From contig NZ_RIAS01000001.1 of the NCBI RefSeq assembly GCF_003719335.1, forward strand, positions 186,001 to 250,000: a stretch of DNA of 64,000 bases. The letters are read 5' to 3'. Positions 27,240 to 37,103 of this stretch are shown one piece after another. How positions within the stretch are numbered: the first letter of the stretch is position 1; each line of letters begins with the position of its first letter. The notes under the pieces are model-generated. The model was not told the DNA's origin and did not search any database. It was given only the letters and a program-made list of their open reading frames with translations. The translations under genes were made by a program, and so were the position numbers. The DNA is from Paenibacillus amylolyticus (GTDB lineage Bacteria; Bacillota; Bacilli; Paenibacillales; Paenibacillaceae).

Positions 27240-27253
27240 AGAACACTTGTTCC
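27240..27253. promoter_or_regulatory. LexA (SOS) box
   Basis: AGAACACTTGTTCC matches the Bacillus LexA box core GAAC-N4-GTTC exactly. It lies about 92 bp before the Y-family polymerase start. A direct repeat CTGTAAATAAAC follows within 15 bp, in the promoter region. Confidence 0.85.
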
Positions 27254-27344
27254 ATACTGTAAATAAACTGTAAATAAACAGCTCTCTGCACGGATTAGAC
27301 GACAGGAGCAACATCAAGAATTGCAGATAAGGAGAGGAAACATC

Positions 27345-28589
27345 ATGCCCCGCCAAGACAGACGCGTCATCATGCTGGCAGACTGCCAGTCATTCTATGC
27401 CAGTGTGGAGAAGTCTGCACATCCCGAGTACAAGGATCGCCCTCTCGTTGTAGCTGGTGATCCGGCGAGGCGCTCGGGTATCATTCTGGCAGCGTGTCCT
27501 CTCGCCAAGTCCTATGGTATTACAACTGCAGAACGACTGGGAGAGGCGCTTGCCAAATGTCCAGATGTTGTCGTTATTCGCCCAAGAATGGCCGAATACA
27601 TCCGCGTATCCCTTCATATTACACGTATTCTTCAGTCCTATACCGATCTGGTGGAGCCCTACAGCATCGACGAGCAATTTCTCGATGTCACGGGAAGCCT
27701 CGATCTGTTCGGCAGTCCCGAAACGATTGCACGCAGCATTCAATCCAAAGTGATGGAAGAAACAGGCGTTTACATCCGGATCGGCATTAGCGATACCAAG
27801 GTCGTCAGCAAAATGGCTTGTGACCTGTATGCCAAAAAGGTTCCCGGAGGCATTTACACCCTGCCACGTAAGGATATGCCCTCCACGATCTGGGAAAAAC
27901 CTGTACGCGATATGTTCATGGTTGGTTCACGCATGGCACAGCATCTCTACAAAATGGGCGTTCATACGATTGGGGATTTGGCGAATACACCGCTATCCCG
28001 GCTCAAGGAGCGCTGGGGTATAAATGGTGAAGTGTTATGGCGTATCGCCCGTGGCATAGATGATTCTCCGGTAAAACCCGGAACCTACACGCACCAGCAA
28101 CAGGGCATCGGACATCAGATGACGCTACCACGGGATTACGAGACTTGGGAAGAGATTAAGGTTGTGTTGCTGGAGCTTGCAGAACTAGTCAGCCGACGTT
28201 CCCGGGACAAATCACTCATGGGGCATGTCGTTTCGGTCGGGTGTCGAGGACAGGATTACGACCGGCCAACCGGTTTCTCCCGTCAGATGAAGGTGAATGA
28301 ACCGACCAATATCACAGATGAAGTATATGATGCGGCGGCAGCTCTGTTCCTGCGCCATTGGGACGGATTACCCATAAGGCGCATCCATGTGTCGCTGAGC
28401 GGACTTGTACCCGATTCAGAAGTACAACTGTCCTGGTTTGACGACCGCGAACGCAAGAGAGAACTGGAGCGAGCCACGGATGATATCAAGCGCAAGTTCG
28501 GAGATACCGCCATTATGCGTGCATCGTCCCTTTGCTCGTCCGCTCAGGCGCAGGATCGTTCTCATAAAATTGGAGGTCACTATAAATGA
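27345..28589 (+). CDS. Y-family DNA polymerase, UvrX/YqjW (PolY2) type
   Basis: 414 residues from ATG 27345 after AAGGAGAGG. N-terminal palm motif MLADCQSFYASVEKS, the fold residues VVAGDPARRSGIILAACP, catalytic YSIDEQFLDVTGS, then a helix-hairpin-helix region (MGVHTIGDLANTP) and a little-finger domain. It reads SIDE at the active site and aligns with the UmuC-like B. subtilis YqjW/UvrX group rather than the general DinB. These polymerases carry out error-prone bypass of lesions. The LexA box upstream indicates SOS control. The yolD-like gene overlaps its stop by 4 bp. Confidence 0.93.
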   Translation: MPRQDRRVIMLADCQSFYASVEKSAHPEYKDRPLVVAGDPARRSGIILAACPLAKSYGITTAERLGEALAKCPDVVVIRPRMAEYIRVSLHITRILQSYTDLVEPYSIDEQFLDVTGSLDLFGSPETIARSIQSKVMEETGVYIRIGISDTKVVSKMACDLYAKKVPGGIYTLPRKDMPSTIWEKPVRDMFMVGSRMAQHLYKMGVHTIGDLANTPLSRLKERWGINGEVLWRIARGIDDSPVKPGTYTHQQQGIGHQMTLPRDYETWEEIKVVLLELAELVSRRSRDKSLMGHVVSVGCRGQDYDRPTGFSRQMKVNEPTNITDEVYDAAAALFLRHWDGLPIRRIHVSLSGLVPDSEVQLSWFDDRERKRELERATDDIKRKFGDTAIMRASSLCSSAQAQDRSHKIGGHYK

Positions 28590-28939
28590 GTAAAAAATTG
28601 CAGCAAAACGGACTTTTTGAATCCTCACGCATGATGCTTCCCGAACATCGGGAGGCCTATATTCTTCATCAGGAACAGCTCTCCCCTCGCACTCGTCCCT
28701 CCCTGGATGCCCAGGCCGCAGATGAAATGTCCCGTTTGCTGAGCAACTCCATGGTACTTGGCGACCGCATTACGATTACGCTGTTCCACGAGCATGATGA
28801 CGTTTCTTATACCGGACGTGTGCTCAGATTGGATCTCCCTGCCCGTACACTCAGACTGCGAACCGATGACGGGAATCGGGATCTTCAGATGAATCTCATT
28901 ACAGGCGTGACTCCAGCAGGTGAATGGATGGATGAATAG
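28586..28939 (+). CDS. YolD-like protein
   Basis: 117 residues. It overlaps the polymerase stop (ATGA), so it is translationally coupled. The sequence (SRMMLPEHREAYILHQEQ, GDRITITLFHEHDDVSYTGRV, LRLRTDDG) fits the YolD-like family, short proteins that accompany YqjW-type Y polymerases in Firmicutes SOS operons. Its precise role is unknown; an accessory or regulatory role to the polymerase is inferred from the fixed pairing. About 280 bp of gene-free sequence follow before the convergent glutaminase gene. Confidence 0.85.
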   Translation: MSKKLQQNGLFESSRMMLPEHREAYILHQEQLSPRTRPSLDAQAADEMSRLLSNSMVLGDRITITLFHEHDDVSYTGRVLRLDLPARTLRLRTDDGNRDLQMNLITGVTPAGEWMDE

Positions 28940-29224
28940 AAATGTGAGTCGTATAGCAAAATGAGCATTTCTTCACATATGGACATGGTGAGAACTCCTT
29001 GATAGATGTAGCAGCTTCACGTTGTGCAGGACTGTATCCCTACAATATTTTAATATCATTAAAAAAGCAGTCGATAAAACCGATGTCCATGCATCCTGCC
29101 TCGTTCGAAAGAAGCAAAATGCCCGGAATCCGAGTCATCCACTGCATGCAAGGATAAATATGATGTTGGCTTTTCAAGCCCGATTTGCACAATAATAAAA
29201 CACTAGCATTTATATAAGTTGAAC

Positions 29225-30166
29225 TTAGAAGAAACTCCAGTCAAACTCCTTGGACAGACGCTCAAGCAAATGTACACCAGCCAAGCTGTTGCCTTTACGA
29301 TTAAGTGCCGGGCCAACTACACCGATGCCGAACTGTCCCGGAACCAGCGTCAGTATTCCACCGGAAACACCACTTTTGGCGGGCAAACCGACCTCGATGG
29401 CAAATTCACCAGAAGCATTGTACATCCCGCAGGTAGTCATAAAGGTCTTGGCAATCTGCACATAACGACGGGGAATGAGTTCTTCGCCAGTAATTGGATC
29501 GGTCCCATCATGAGCGAGAACAAGCGCCATGCGAGCTAGGTCAGCACAGGTGACTTCAATAGAACAATGACGGAAATAAACAGCCAGCACATCTTCTACA
29601 TCATCTTTGATCACACCGTTATGTTTGAGAAAATAGGCGAGAGAGCGGTTCAGATGGCCACTTTCCGATTCGGAACGAAAAACGTCCTCGTTATAACCCA
29701 GTCGTTCATTTTGAGACAACTTGCGGAAAAATTCGAGAATACGGCGGGACTTCTCTTCCTTACAGTCCCCACCTACAAGAGAGGATACGGTAATCGCACC
29801 CGCATTAATAAGAGGATTAAACGGAATACCTGGTTCAACCAGTTCCAGCTTGATCATGGAGTCGTAATCATCACCAGTTGGTTCTTTTCCTACGTTAAAG
29901 AAGACCGCTTCTTCCCCGTGATCCATCAGGGCCAGAATGAGGGTGAACACTTTGGAGATACTTTGCATCGTAAAAGGAACACCGCAATCCCCGGCGGACA
30001 CATGGTTTCCCTCCGCGTCCATAATATGTATACCCAGATCATCCTGCGATGCTTTGACCAGCTCCGGAATATAGGAAGCTACTTTCCCCTGTCCCGTATG
30101 CAGTCGGCTGGTCTCCAGCCACTCGGGCAACAGGGCATTCAGTCGTTCCATCGTTGAATCACTCAT
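29225..30166 (-). CDS. glsA: Glutaminase A
   Basis: 313 residues, normal for GlsA. It is a serine-dependent beta-lactamase-like fold hydrolysing glutamine to glutamate and ammonia. Seen: the SxxK active-site motif in FTMQSISKVFTL, NPLINAGAITV, the central FRHCSIEVTCADLARMA and GLPAKSGVSGGI near the C-terminus. It is cytosolic, with no signal peptide. It stands alone, convergent to the SOS operon. Confidence 0.95.
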   Translation of the reverse strand: MSDSTMERLNALLPEWLETSRLHTGQGKVASYIPELVKASQDDLGIHIMDAEGNHVSAGDCGVPFTMQSISKVFTLILALMDHGEEAVFFNVGKEPTGDDYDSMIKLELVEPGIPFNPLINAGAITVSSLVGGDCKEEKSRRILEFFRKLSQNERLGYNEDVFRSESESGHLNRSLAYFLKHNGVIKDDVEDVLAVYFRHCSIEVTCADLARMALVLAHDGTDPITGEELIPRRYVQIAKTFMTTCGMYNASGEFAIEVGLPAKSGVSGGILTLVPGQFGIGVVGPALNRKGNSLAGVHLLERLSKEFDWSFF

Positions 30167-30354
30167 ATATCGTCTCCTCCACGTTTATCTTTGGAAGCAT
30201 CTTGCACGAGATACCAGCTTGCAATACTACACAACGCTGTACTCATGTAAAATACTTTATACTCCTTATTCTATCCTATGCATTACCCTGTGGCACGTGA
30301 AGTTACACGAATTTCTACCGAAAAAAAAGTCGCTAGAGTAAGTTGGACTAGAAA

Positions 30355-30436
30355 TTTCACACAGTCCACTCCGATGACAGAATAACCTTACAATCGCTGT
30401 TATCCCCAGATTTTTTTGGATACTCTTTTCCCAAAT
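30355..30436. repeat. Palindromic dispersed element, copy D (truncated)
   Basis: Left arm and half core only: TTTCACACAG ... ACAATCGCTGTTATCCCC, then AGATTTTTTTGGATACTC. The right half is missing where it meets the stop of the LOG-family gene. About 82 bp. Confidence 0.65.
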
Positions 30437-31614
30437 CATATTTCAGTCTTATTTCCTCGCTGGTTAACAAAATCTTCTGCTCTTTCAGCCATAAGCTCCG
30501 AATCAATATTGTTAATGCCAATTCTGGCCAGTTTGTGCACGACCTGACTCGCGGATTGTGCATTTTCAATAATGATGTTTACGGCTTCATCAGCATCATC
30601 GACAACGCGAATATAACGTTTGAATTCCTCTTCTGTCATATTTTTCGTACCGACAAAAAGTTGATAAAGCAAACCCATCACCGGCATGTGCAGCCTTCCA
30701 TCCGGGGTTTCTGAATTTGTCCAGAACTGGCTGTCAAGAAACAGCATTGAAGTAATTGGAGCCTTATTATACGCGTCATTCTCACGGTAATAGACTTGAG
30801 CAGCGTCCTGGAATACTTCCTGGATTGTGCCTCCCCGCCCCTCCGAAAAAATGATACCGCATGAAGCCAGTGTAAGAAGCACATCTTCCCGTATGCTGTT
30901 GAGGAAGTATTTCGCAACGTGGGTAGCAAACGGAGTAAACGGCTCGTGGCCATAATGCCAGGTCGGCAGTGCCAAACTGCAATTGAGTGGGCTGAGTTGA
31001 TCCTTGAGTTCATTTGCTATTTCCCATGCGGGAAGCATCCATTTATGGAGCTTACTTAACAATTCTTCATTAAAGCTCTGCCCATCTTTACCGATAATAT
31101 CGCTCATGTTTTGCGGGAATTCAACGAACGGTTCCTCTTCCAAACGATTGATTGCAGATTCAAGGCACTCTGCAGACCGTCCAGCGTGAAGAGCACCAAG
31201 ATGTGTTGCTTCCATACAACCAGGTCCACCGCCGCTAACGACAATAAAACCAGATTCTGATAGCTTCTGGGCAATTCGTGCTACTTTACGATATGTTTCG
31301 CTTCCACGTTTCTCCCGATGTCCTCCCATAATTGCAACAGGACGACGGCCTGCCTGTAACTCCGTTGCCAGAAATCCGTTCATTTCGCGTACAACGGATG
31401 TATCATGTACAGCCTCCATCATCGCAGCATAAGGATCTGAGACGGTTGTACCCCCTTGTTGATGAAAATATGTAAAACACCGGAAATCTGGCGTGACTAA
31501 TAGACTCCGTGCATCATCCGCATTAAAACCCTTAAGCAACTCAAACGGAGTATAAAGCTTGTCATGAATGGGGTTAAACGGAGGATGTGTAATGAATTCC
31601 AATGATTTGATCAT
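30436..31614 (-). CDS. LOG-family Rossmann protein (nucleotide 5'-monophosphate nucleosidase-like)
   Basis: 392 residues, longer than the ~190-residue plant LOG type. It carries the LOG motifs VVSGGGPGCMEATHLGA (about residue 125) and EGRGGTIQEVFQDA (about residue 260), which form the nucleotide site of LOG/PpnN-type phosphoribohydrolases. The extra N-terminal ~90 residues and C-terminal region are reminiscent of PpnN (YgdH), which cleaves nucleoside monophosphates under (p)ppGpp control. Assignment to that exact activity is inference. The 3' end abuts truncated element copy D, which may have replaced its terminator. Confidence 0.82.
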   Translation of the reverse strand: MIKSLEFITHPPFNPIHDKLYTPFELLKGFNADDARSLLVTPDFRCFTYFHQQGGTTVSDPYAAMMEAVHDTSVVREMNGFLATELQAGRRPVAIMGGHREKRGSETYRKVARIAQKLSESGFIVVSGGGPGCMEATHLGALHAGRSAECLESAINRLEEEPFVEFPQNMSDIIGKDGQSFNEELLSKLHKWMLPAWEIANELKDQLSPLNCSLALPTWHYGHEPFTPFATHVAKYFLNSIREDVLLTLASCGIIFSEGRGGTIQEVFQDAAQVYYRENDAYNKAPITSMLFLDSQFWTNSETPDGRLHMPVMGLLYQLFVGTKNMTEEEFKRYIRVVDDADEAVNIIIENAQSASQVVHKLARIGINNIDSELMAERAEDFVNQRGNKTEI

Positions 31615-31669
31615 TGTGCTCTCCTTATAAAGGTTATTTAGGACCGCTCTATCTTATATAGATTGCACA

Positions 31670-31695
31670 GAAAAAAGCCGCTTTATAAGCGGCTC
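31670..31695 (-). terminator. Terminator of the GNAT gene
   Basis: Minus-strand stem AGCCGCTTATAAAGCGGCT followed by TTTTTTC. It lies about 110 bp after the GNAT stop. Confidence 0.85.
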
Positions 31696-31804
31696 CAGCA
31701 TTTAAATGAAACTATATACTTTATCTCTGTAATGGTTAAGAATAGCCGTTAAATCATTTTCAAGCACATGTTTGACCATGTACTTTCATGTGTATCTAAC
31801 GTCT

Positions 31805-32287
31805 TTATCTGTTGGGACGCAGATTCAGCTCCAATATCTCCCCAGGCAAACCGTCGTAATCTCCCGTCCACGTCGATTCAAAGTTTTGTCTCAGCAAAAT
31901 CTGACGGGATGCCGCATTGGAAGGATCAATAACGGCATATAGAACCTCAATGCCTGCGGCTTGAGCCTGAATAATCAAGCGGGACGCGATAGCTGTACCC
32001 TGACCTTTGCCCCAATGCTCCGGCAGAATCATATACCCCATCTCTGCCCGGCTTGGATTATCTTCATCCAGAATCAATTTGGCGTAGGCCACACCTGCAT
32101 CATCCTGCGTGGTCACAAGGTAGTGCCCGCATATCGAACGAAGATTGTAATCCAGCATGGCATCGAACTGTGTTCTCGCTTCCGCCTCGGGGATCGCACG
32201 CTCGGTAATCTGCTTCATGACGTCCTCATTGGAAACGAGTGCATAATAATGTTCAAAGTCCGGTTCTGTGTATTTTACAAAGTTCAT
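31805..32287 (-). CDS. GNAT family N-acetyltransferase
   Basis: 160 residues. GNAT fold with YMILPEHWGKGQGTAIASRL, the acetyl-CoA pyrophosphate loop (QxxGxG-like GKGQGT), and VIDPSNAASRQILLRQNFE near the end, as in RimJ/RimL-like side-chain or protein acetylases. Acceptor substrate unknown. AAGGAGG lies 7 bp before the ATG. Monocistronic, with its own terminator. Confidence 0.88.
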   Translation of the reverse strand: MNFVKYTEPDFEHYYALVSNEDVMKQITERAIPEAEARTQFDAMLDYNLRSICGHYLVTTQDDAGVAYAKLILDEDNPSRAEMGYMILPEHWGKGQGTAIASRLIIQAQAAGIEVLYAVIDPSNAASRQILLRQNFESTWTGDYDGLPGEILELNLRPNR

Positions 32288-32503
32288 GAGTATGCCTCCT
32301 TGGGATAGATCATTTCAATGTCATCGTGTCGCATCCGTATATCATTTTATATCGCGTCATCGAGTACAGTTTTCCTTTGATTCACCTTGAGTATAACAGA
32401 AGCAAAGGTATCAATGCACATATCGGGATTCACGTTAGCATGGTTACGGTATGTACTACACTCGGCAGCGAGGCTTGGGGGATTTGTGAAGCTTTCGAAA
32501 AAG

Positions 32504-32530
32504 GTAAAAACGGCCTCATCCGAGACCGCT
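32504..32530 (-). terminator. Terminator of the OFA-family MFS gene
   Basis: Minus-strand stem GCGGTCTC/GAGGCCGT with a GGAT loop and TTTTTACC after it, about 35 bp beyond the stop. Confidence 0.7.
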
Positions 32531-32564
32531 TGTCATTCATCTGATATGACGGGATAACGATAAC

Positions 32565-33869
32565 TTAACTTGCCCGCGAAGACGGGTTGAACTGCATCTG
32601 TTTTTTATGGGAATCACGTGCCCGCAGGCTTGTACCTGGAGGTGTGATGATCAGTGCCATCAGCAGTGATACTGCACAGAGTACCGCAATGACGATAAAG
32701 GTAAGATGGAAACCACCCAGCAACGCGCTGATGAATGATCCGGCCAGAGCACCAAATCCGAACCCTTGGTAGATCACGCCGTAGTTTTTGCTTTGATTTT
32801 TCAAACCAAAGTAATCGGCCACAATCGCTGGGAACACGGTAATGTTACCACCAAAGCAGAAAGCAATCGCTGCCACACAAGCGAAGAAAATCCCAAAGTT
32901 TAGCGGCACCAGACTGAGCGTCATGACAGCCACGGCTGTAACAAGCAGCGCTCCGGCGATGACCTTCATCCGCCCTACTTTATCCGACAACGCACCTAGA
33001 ATAATACGACCTGCCGTGTTAAAAATAGCGACCATCGCAACCGCATTTGCAGCCGTTGTCACGTTAAGACCTGCGAGCTGTACGCCAATGTCTTTGACAA
33101 TGCCGATCAGATACAGACCGCTCATACATGCTGTGAAGAAAATACCGAAAAGCATATACGCCTCTTTAGTACGAAGCATTTCTTTAACTGTATATTCATG
33201 ACGAACTTCTGCCGGTTTCGCTCCCTCTTTGACACTCGCCGAAGACTGTTCACGAACCACCGCTTCACGGATTAGGAATGATCCGGCAACAACCAGCACA
33301 AGAACGATCATCCCCCAATACATAAAGGCTTGGGCTGGGCCAACCGCACTAATCAGGGCGGAGTTCACATATTTGAACAATAGACTGCCGGTACCAAAAG
33401 CACCTACCGAAATACCCGAAATCAGACCTTTACGTTCAGGGAACCATTTGATCAGATTGGATAGAGAAGTGATATACGCTGTGCCGTCCGCAAAACCGAC
33501 CACAAACCCAGCCAATAGGTACAGCAGCGTTAACGAGCTCACCTGAGAACTCAGAATGAGTCCAAGCCCCAGCACAATCCCGGCTACACGGATTAAACGC
33601 CGAAGACCCCAGCGCTCCTGCAAGCGACCTGCAAACAACGTAGCAAATGCCAAAGCAAAACTCGTAATCGAAAAAGTTATCGCGACCGAGCTGACGTCCC
33701 ATCCGAAACGGTCAGACAATGGTTGATTAAATAAACTCCAAGTGTAAATGGTGCCGAGCCCCATTTGTACAATAATCGTACCCAATACAATAAGCCAGCG
33801 ATTCATGGATAAAGATGATGTCGTTGTTGAATTAGATGCTGATGAAGCGGATGAAATAGCTGCTTTCAT
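32565..33869 (-). CDS. MFS transporter, oxalate/formate antiporter (OFA) family, YhjX-like
   Basis: 434 residues from ATG 33869, with GGGGAG 7 bp upstream; the longer frame from 33926 is not needed. Twelve membrane segments. OFA-family features seen are the first segment MGLGTIYTWSLFNQPLSDRFGW and NLIKWFPERKGLISGISVGAFG. In E. coli the OFA member YhjX is induced by the YpdA/YpdB system in response to pyruvate. Here the gene sits directly downstream of a LytS/LytTR pair, the same partnership. The substrate is likely a small carboxylate such as pyruvate, by inference. A Ser-rich 20-residue N-terminus precedes the first helix. Confidence 0.88.
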   Translation of the reverse strand: MKAAISSASSASNSTTTSSLSMNRWLIVLGTIIVQMGLGTIYTWSLFNQPLSDRFGWDVSSVAITFSITSFALAFATLFAGRLQERWGLRRLIRVAGIVLGLGLILSSQVSSLTLLYLLAGFVVGFADGTAYITSLSNLIKWFPERKGLISGISVGAFGTGSLLFKYVNSALISAVGPAQAFMYWGMIVLVLVVAGSFLIREAVVREQSSASVKEGAKPAEVRHEYTVKEMLRTKEAYMLFGIFFTACMSGLYLIGIVKDIGVQLAGLNVTTAANAVAMVAIFNTAGRIILGALSDKVGRMKVIAGALLVTAVAVMTLSLVPLNFGIFFACVAAIAFCFGGNITVFPAIVADYFGLKNQSKNYGVIYQGFGFGALAGSFISALLGGFHLTFIVIAVLCAVSLLMALIITPPGTSLRARDSHKKQMQFNPSSRAS

Positions 33870-33919
33870 CGTAATCTCCCCTTTGCCGATGTCTGTGACA
33901 TGTTGAACATTCTCTGTAC

Positions 33920-33939
33920 CATTCAAACATACTTGAATG
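33920..33939. promoter_or_regulatory. Perfect palindrome upstream of the OFA transporter
   Basis: CATTCAA-N6-TTGAATG, about 50 bp before the start codon. It is a possible operator. LytTR regulators more often bind direct repeats, so the binder is uncertain. Confidence 0.45.
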
Positions 33940-34022
33940 CGTTCACAAGACCATCATACATGAAAGGGGATTCATAGAGCCGTTTTGAGCATGAGTTGCA
34001 TCAGAAGCGGAATGAAATGCCG

Positions 34023-34982
34023 TTATATGCGCATGAGTTGCCTGAATTCTTTGACTTTGCCACGACTGACGGGCACTTCGGCTTCCAGATCACGCAAACG
34101 AAGCAGATACGTATTATTAAACCAAGGCACAATCTCACGAATTTGGGCAAGGTTCACGAGATAGGAACGATGGCACCGGAAGAAGGCATCTTGCGGCAAG
34201 CGGCTGTGAAAATCGGAAATGCTCACCGGCATGGTGAACTCTCCATTTTTGGTATATACCTTGGTGACCTTCTCCTGAGCCTCCGCATAATAGATATCTG
34301 CCGAATCGGTAACAATGATGTTGTCGTTACGCAGCAAGTTGATCCGTGTTCCTGTCAGATTATCCGTAGTGTGGGTTGGAGAACTAGAAGATACCGCTCG
34401 TTGCTCCAGCCCTTGCTGTGCCTGCCGTGTGCCAGAGCGAACCTGATCTTCTCTTGTGTCATATCCTCGCTGAGCCCCATGATCATTGGCTGATAGATGT
34501 CCCTCGGCACGTCGATATGCCTGATTCTCCATCTGCATTCGGTTGTCCATGTTCTCCGTTTGCTCCTGATCCCGCTTGAAGGTCAGCTCCAGCTTGTGCA
34601 GCATGGCTGCGATCCGTTTCTCATCGTAGGGTTTCAAAATATAATCAAATGCTTCCAGTTCAAAAGCCTCAGCCGCATGCTCCTTATACGCTGTCGTAAA
34701 TACGATGTAAGGTTTTCGAGCAAACTTGCCAATATGATGTGCCAGCATCATACCGTCCAGCGAAGGAATGTTAATATCGAGAAATAGAACATCCACTTCC
34801 TGCTCCTGCAAAAACTTAAGCACATCCAAGCCATCTTCCAAACAATCTACGACCTCGATCCGGCTATGCTCCTGAATCAGATAACTCAGTTCCTCGCTTG
34901 CCGGAATTTCATCTTCTACAATTAATGCTCTCATCCTTCTTTTGTCTAACCCATTCAACATGCCTTCATCTAACGCTCTCAT
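34023..34982 (-). CDS. LytTR-family response regulator
   Basis: About 319 residues from ATG 34982 (AGGTGAT upstream, overlapping the kinase stop region). ATG 34934 (MRALIVEDE) is the classical family start but lacks ribosome-binding-site spacing. Receiver domain: ALIVEDEIPASEEL, phospho-acceptor in VLFLDINIPSLDG, FTTAYKEHA, LKPYDEKR. A long polar linker of ~70 residues (Gln/Arg/Ser-rich) separates it from the LytTR DNA-binding domain (INLLRNDNIIVTDSADIYY, FFRCHRSYLVNLAQI). It pairs with the LytS-like kinase immediately upstream and probably controls the adjacent OFA carrier. The linker is longer than usual for this family. Confidence 0.9.
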   Translation of the reverse strand: MRALDEGMLNGLDKRRMRALIVEDEIPASEELSYLIQEHSRIEVVDCLEDGLDVLKFLQEQEVDVLFLDINIPSLDGMMLAHHIGKFARKPYIVFTTAYKEHAAEAFELEAFDYILKPYDEKRIAAMLHKLELTFKRDQEQTENMDNRMQMENQAYRRAEGHLSANDHGAQRGYDTREDQVRSGTRQAQQGLEQRAVSSSSPTHTTDNLTGTRINLLRNDNIIVTDSADIYYAEAQEKVTKVYTKNGEFTMPVSISDFHSRLPQDAFFRCHRSYLVNLAQIREIVPWFNNTYLLRLRDLEAEVPVSRGKVKEFRQLMRI

Positions 34983-34989
34983 CGCTTCA

Positions 34990-36651
34990 TCACCTTGGTA
35001 TGACATCTCCTTTGGGTACATCAAATAAAATATCTGTTCCTTGCTCTAGCCTTCTAATTGTCAGGCCTTGTCCGTAAATCAACTTCACACGCCGATGAAC
35101 GTTATATAGCCCGATCTGATTGCCCGGCATGCGATCATGGTAGACTTTTTCAATAATATCCGCGCTGATGCCTGCCCCGGTATCACTAACGCTGATTCGC
35201 ACAAAATCCAGATGATCCTGTACCCGAATTCTCACGGTTCCCGGGCCTTTAACCTTCAGGATGCCGTGTATAATCGCGTTTTCCACGAGCGGCTGAATGA
35301 CCAGGCTTGGAATATGCACCGCCACTTCATCAATCTCATAGATCACCGTGAGTCTGCTGCCAAAGCGCGCTTTTTCAATCTCGACATAATTACGGACTTG
35401 CTCCAGCTCTTTATGAATATCAATTAACTCATCCGACAGCTCCAAGTTGTAACGCATGTAACCTGAAAGGTTAACAATCAATTCGCGCGCACGATCCGGC
35501 TTGGTGCGTATGGACGAAGCGATAGCGTTCAGCGCATTGAACAAAAAATGAGGATGAATCGTTGTCTGCAAAGCGCGCAGTTCAGCCTTGTTCGCCGCTG
35601 CCTTAATCTCCTCTACACGTGAAACCTCCATCTGCGTGGAGATAATCTGAGAAAGTCCCACAGCCATCGTTTGCAGCGGATACGTTATTTTGTAGGCTTT
35701 CCGATAATAAATTTTAAGTGCGCCCGTCACATCGCTTCGTTCTTTCAAGGGAATGATCAGCAGCGAGTGGATATCAGGGGTTTTCTCATCCGTTACATCG
35801 TTACTAATCATAATTTCCCCGCTGGAGATCGTCTTCTTGGTCATTTCACTAATAATTTCATTGCCAATGTGATACCGTTCCTCACCAAAACCAACATAAG
35901 CCAAAACATTCCGTGTATCGGTGATCGCTACCGCGTCCGCTTGGATATCCTCTTGAATGATTTTGCATATTTTGCGCAGGGAATCCTCATCAATCGAGCG
36001 GAAATACGGCAATGTTTTATTCGCAATCTCCAAAGCCAGTTTGGCCTGACGACCTGCAATTAACTCCTTTTCCCCTTCCACACTTTGCACCAATAGCACG
36101 ATTAGCCCAATGTTCACCTCACCCAGAATCATCGGCAGTGCAATCTTCGAAACAATATCTGCTCCAAGCGGGTCAGGATAAGAATACAGCAAGATTAACA
36201 GCATCGTGAGCGCTTCAATGATCATGCCCGCCCCAATACCGATGATCCAGTGTTTCGATTTCGGGGTGTATTTGTGAATGTAACCTGACACCACCCCTGC
36301 AAGAATACTTGTGATCAGGCACGGAATCGCGGTTATGCCATCCATATCGATCAGATAACGGTGCACCCCGGACACAAGTCCTGTAATAATGCCCACCGGT
36401 GCTCCAAACAAGATTCCACCCGATAGAATCGCGATGATCCGTACATTAACAAGCGAGCCTTCAACGTTGATGCCTGTATATGTACCAAAGATGGCAAACG
36501 CACAGAATAACAAAGTTACCGCAGCATACTCCTGCCATCTTAACTTGCCCTTTTGCAAAATCTGCCTGAACCGCGGCACCCGCGATAGAAAAAACAAAAA
36601 TATAATCAACAGCGCCGCCCGCTCAAACAGCCCCAGTAACATCGTAAACAT
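34990..36651 (-). CDS. LytS-like sensor histidine kinase (5TMR-LYT, GAF, HisK)
   Basis: 553 residues from ATG 36651, which opens [15 protein letters not shown] as in LytS/YpdA proteins. GTG 36672 and the open frame to 36810 are alternatives; the longer one would not fit the family. Six membrane segments of the 5TM-5TMR_LYT type ([31 protein letters not shown]), a GAF domain (about 220-350), then His-kinase motif [15 protein letters not shown] and an ATPase domain ([27 protein letters not shown]). E. coli relatives BtsS and YpdA respond to pyruvate. A decayed copy of its leader lies at 45596-45770. Confidence 0.92.
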   Translation of the reverse strand: MFTMLLGLFERAALLIIFLFFLSRVPRFRQILQKGKLRWQEYAAVTLLFCAFAIFGTYTGINVEGSLVNVRIIAILSGGILFGAPVGIITGLVSGVHRYLIDMDGITAIPCLITSILAGVVSGYIHKYTPKSKHWIIGIGAGMIIEALTMLLILLYSYPDPLGADIVSKIALPMILGEVNIGLIVLLVQSVEGEKELIAGRQAKLALEIANKTLPYFRSIDEDSLRKICKIIQEDIQADAVAITDTRNVLAYVGFGEERYHIGNEIISEMTKKTISSGEIMISNDVTDEKTPDIHSLLIIPLKERSDVTGALKIYYRKAYKITYPLQTMAVGLSQIISTQMEVSRVEEIKAAANKAELRALQTTIHPHFLFNALNAIASSIRTKPDRARELIVNLSGYMRYNLELSDELIDIHKELEQVRNYVEIEKARFGSRLTVIYEIDEVAVHIPSLVIQPLVENAIIHGILKVKGPGTVRIRVQDHLDFVRISVSDTGAGISADIIEKVYHDRMPGNQIGLYNVHRRVKLIYGQGLTIRRLEQGTDILFDVPKGDVIPR

Positions 36652-36812
36652 TTCCAACCCATCTTCCTCCACATCTATCTGAAAAAATAGCAATAACAGC
36701 GCCAGATCACCCTCATGCATCCCGCACTGCGACATTGTACCTGTACTACTCGTATGCAACAGTTTACCCTCCCCCTTGGAGGAAAGCAAAGGATATCCTG
36801 TGAATATCAAAA

Positions 36813-37103
36813 ATGCTTGCCATTCTACTCTTTGGTTCGCTTCTGCTATTTAGTCTTATATTCTATATCTTAAAATGGGTCTTCAGACGATCCAGCAATG
36901 CTGAACGGTCCACAGGACGAGTACTTCAGGTCGTTTTATGTATTTCAATTCTGGTACTAGCCATACAAGATTACATACTCGCAGAGCTTCCTCATAATGG
37001 AATAATCATCGCCACATTCATCGCAATGTGGTTTGCAACTATGGCCCCGGAGCGTGCACCCGTATCCAGTAAGGCCAAAGAGGTCAACCGAAAATCCGGT
37101 TGA
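36813..37103 (+). CDS. Small two-helix membrane protein, unknown
   Basis: 96 residues with two predicted membrane segments (about 2-22 and 38-57) and a possible third, ending in a polar tail. Divergent from the lytS-like gene. No strong ribosome binding site; GGAGG lies about 33 bp upstream. Its last codons (EVNRKSG, stop TGA) are part of the terminator stem at 37080-37107. I do not recognise a family. The frame is clean, so a real gene is more likely than not. Confidence 0.55.
   Translation: MLAILLFGSLLLFSLIFYILKWVFRRSSNAERSTGRVLQVVLCISILVLAIQDYILAELPHNGIIIATFIAMWFATMAPERAPVSSKAKEVNRKSG

Larger units (their letters stand above)
26476..27344. other. Long gene-poor interval upstream of the polysaccharide cluster
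   Basis: 869 bp between the glycosidase start and the divergent Y-polymerase start. It holds a candidate small ORF (26626-26868, minus), a minus-oriented terminator-like hairpin (27005-27043) and the LexA box and promoter region of the polymerase (27240 onward). I see no known riboswitch signature. Confidence 0.5.
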
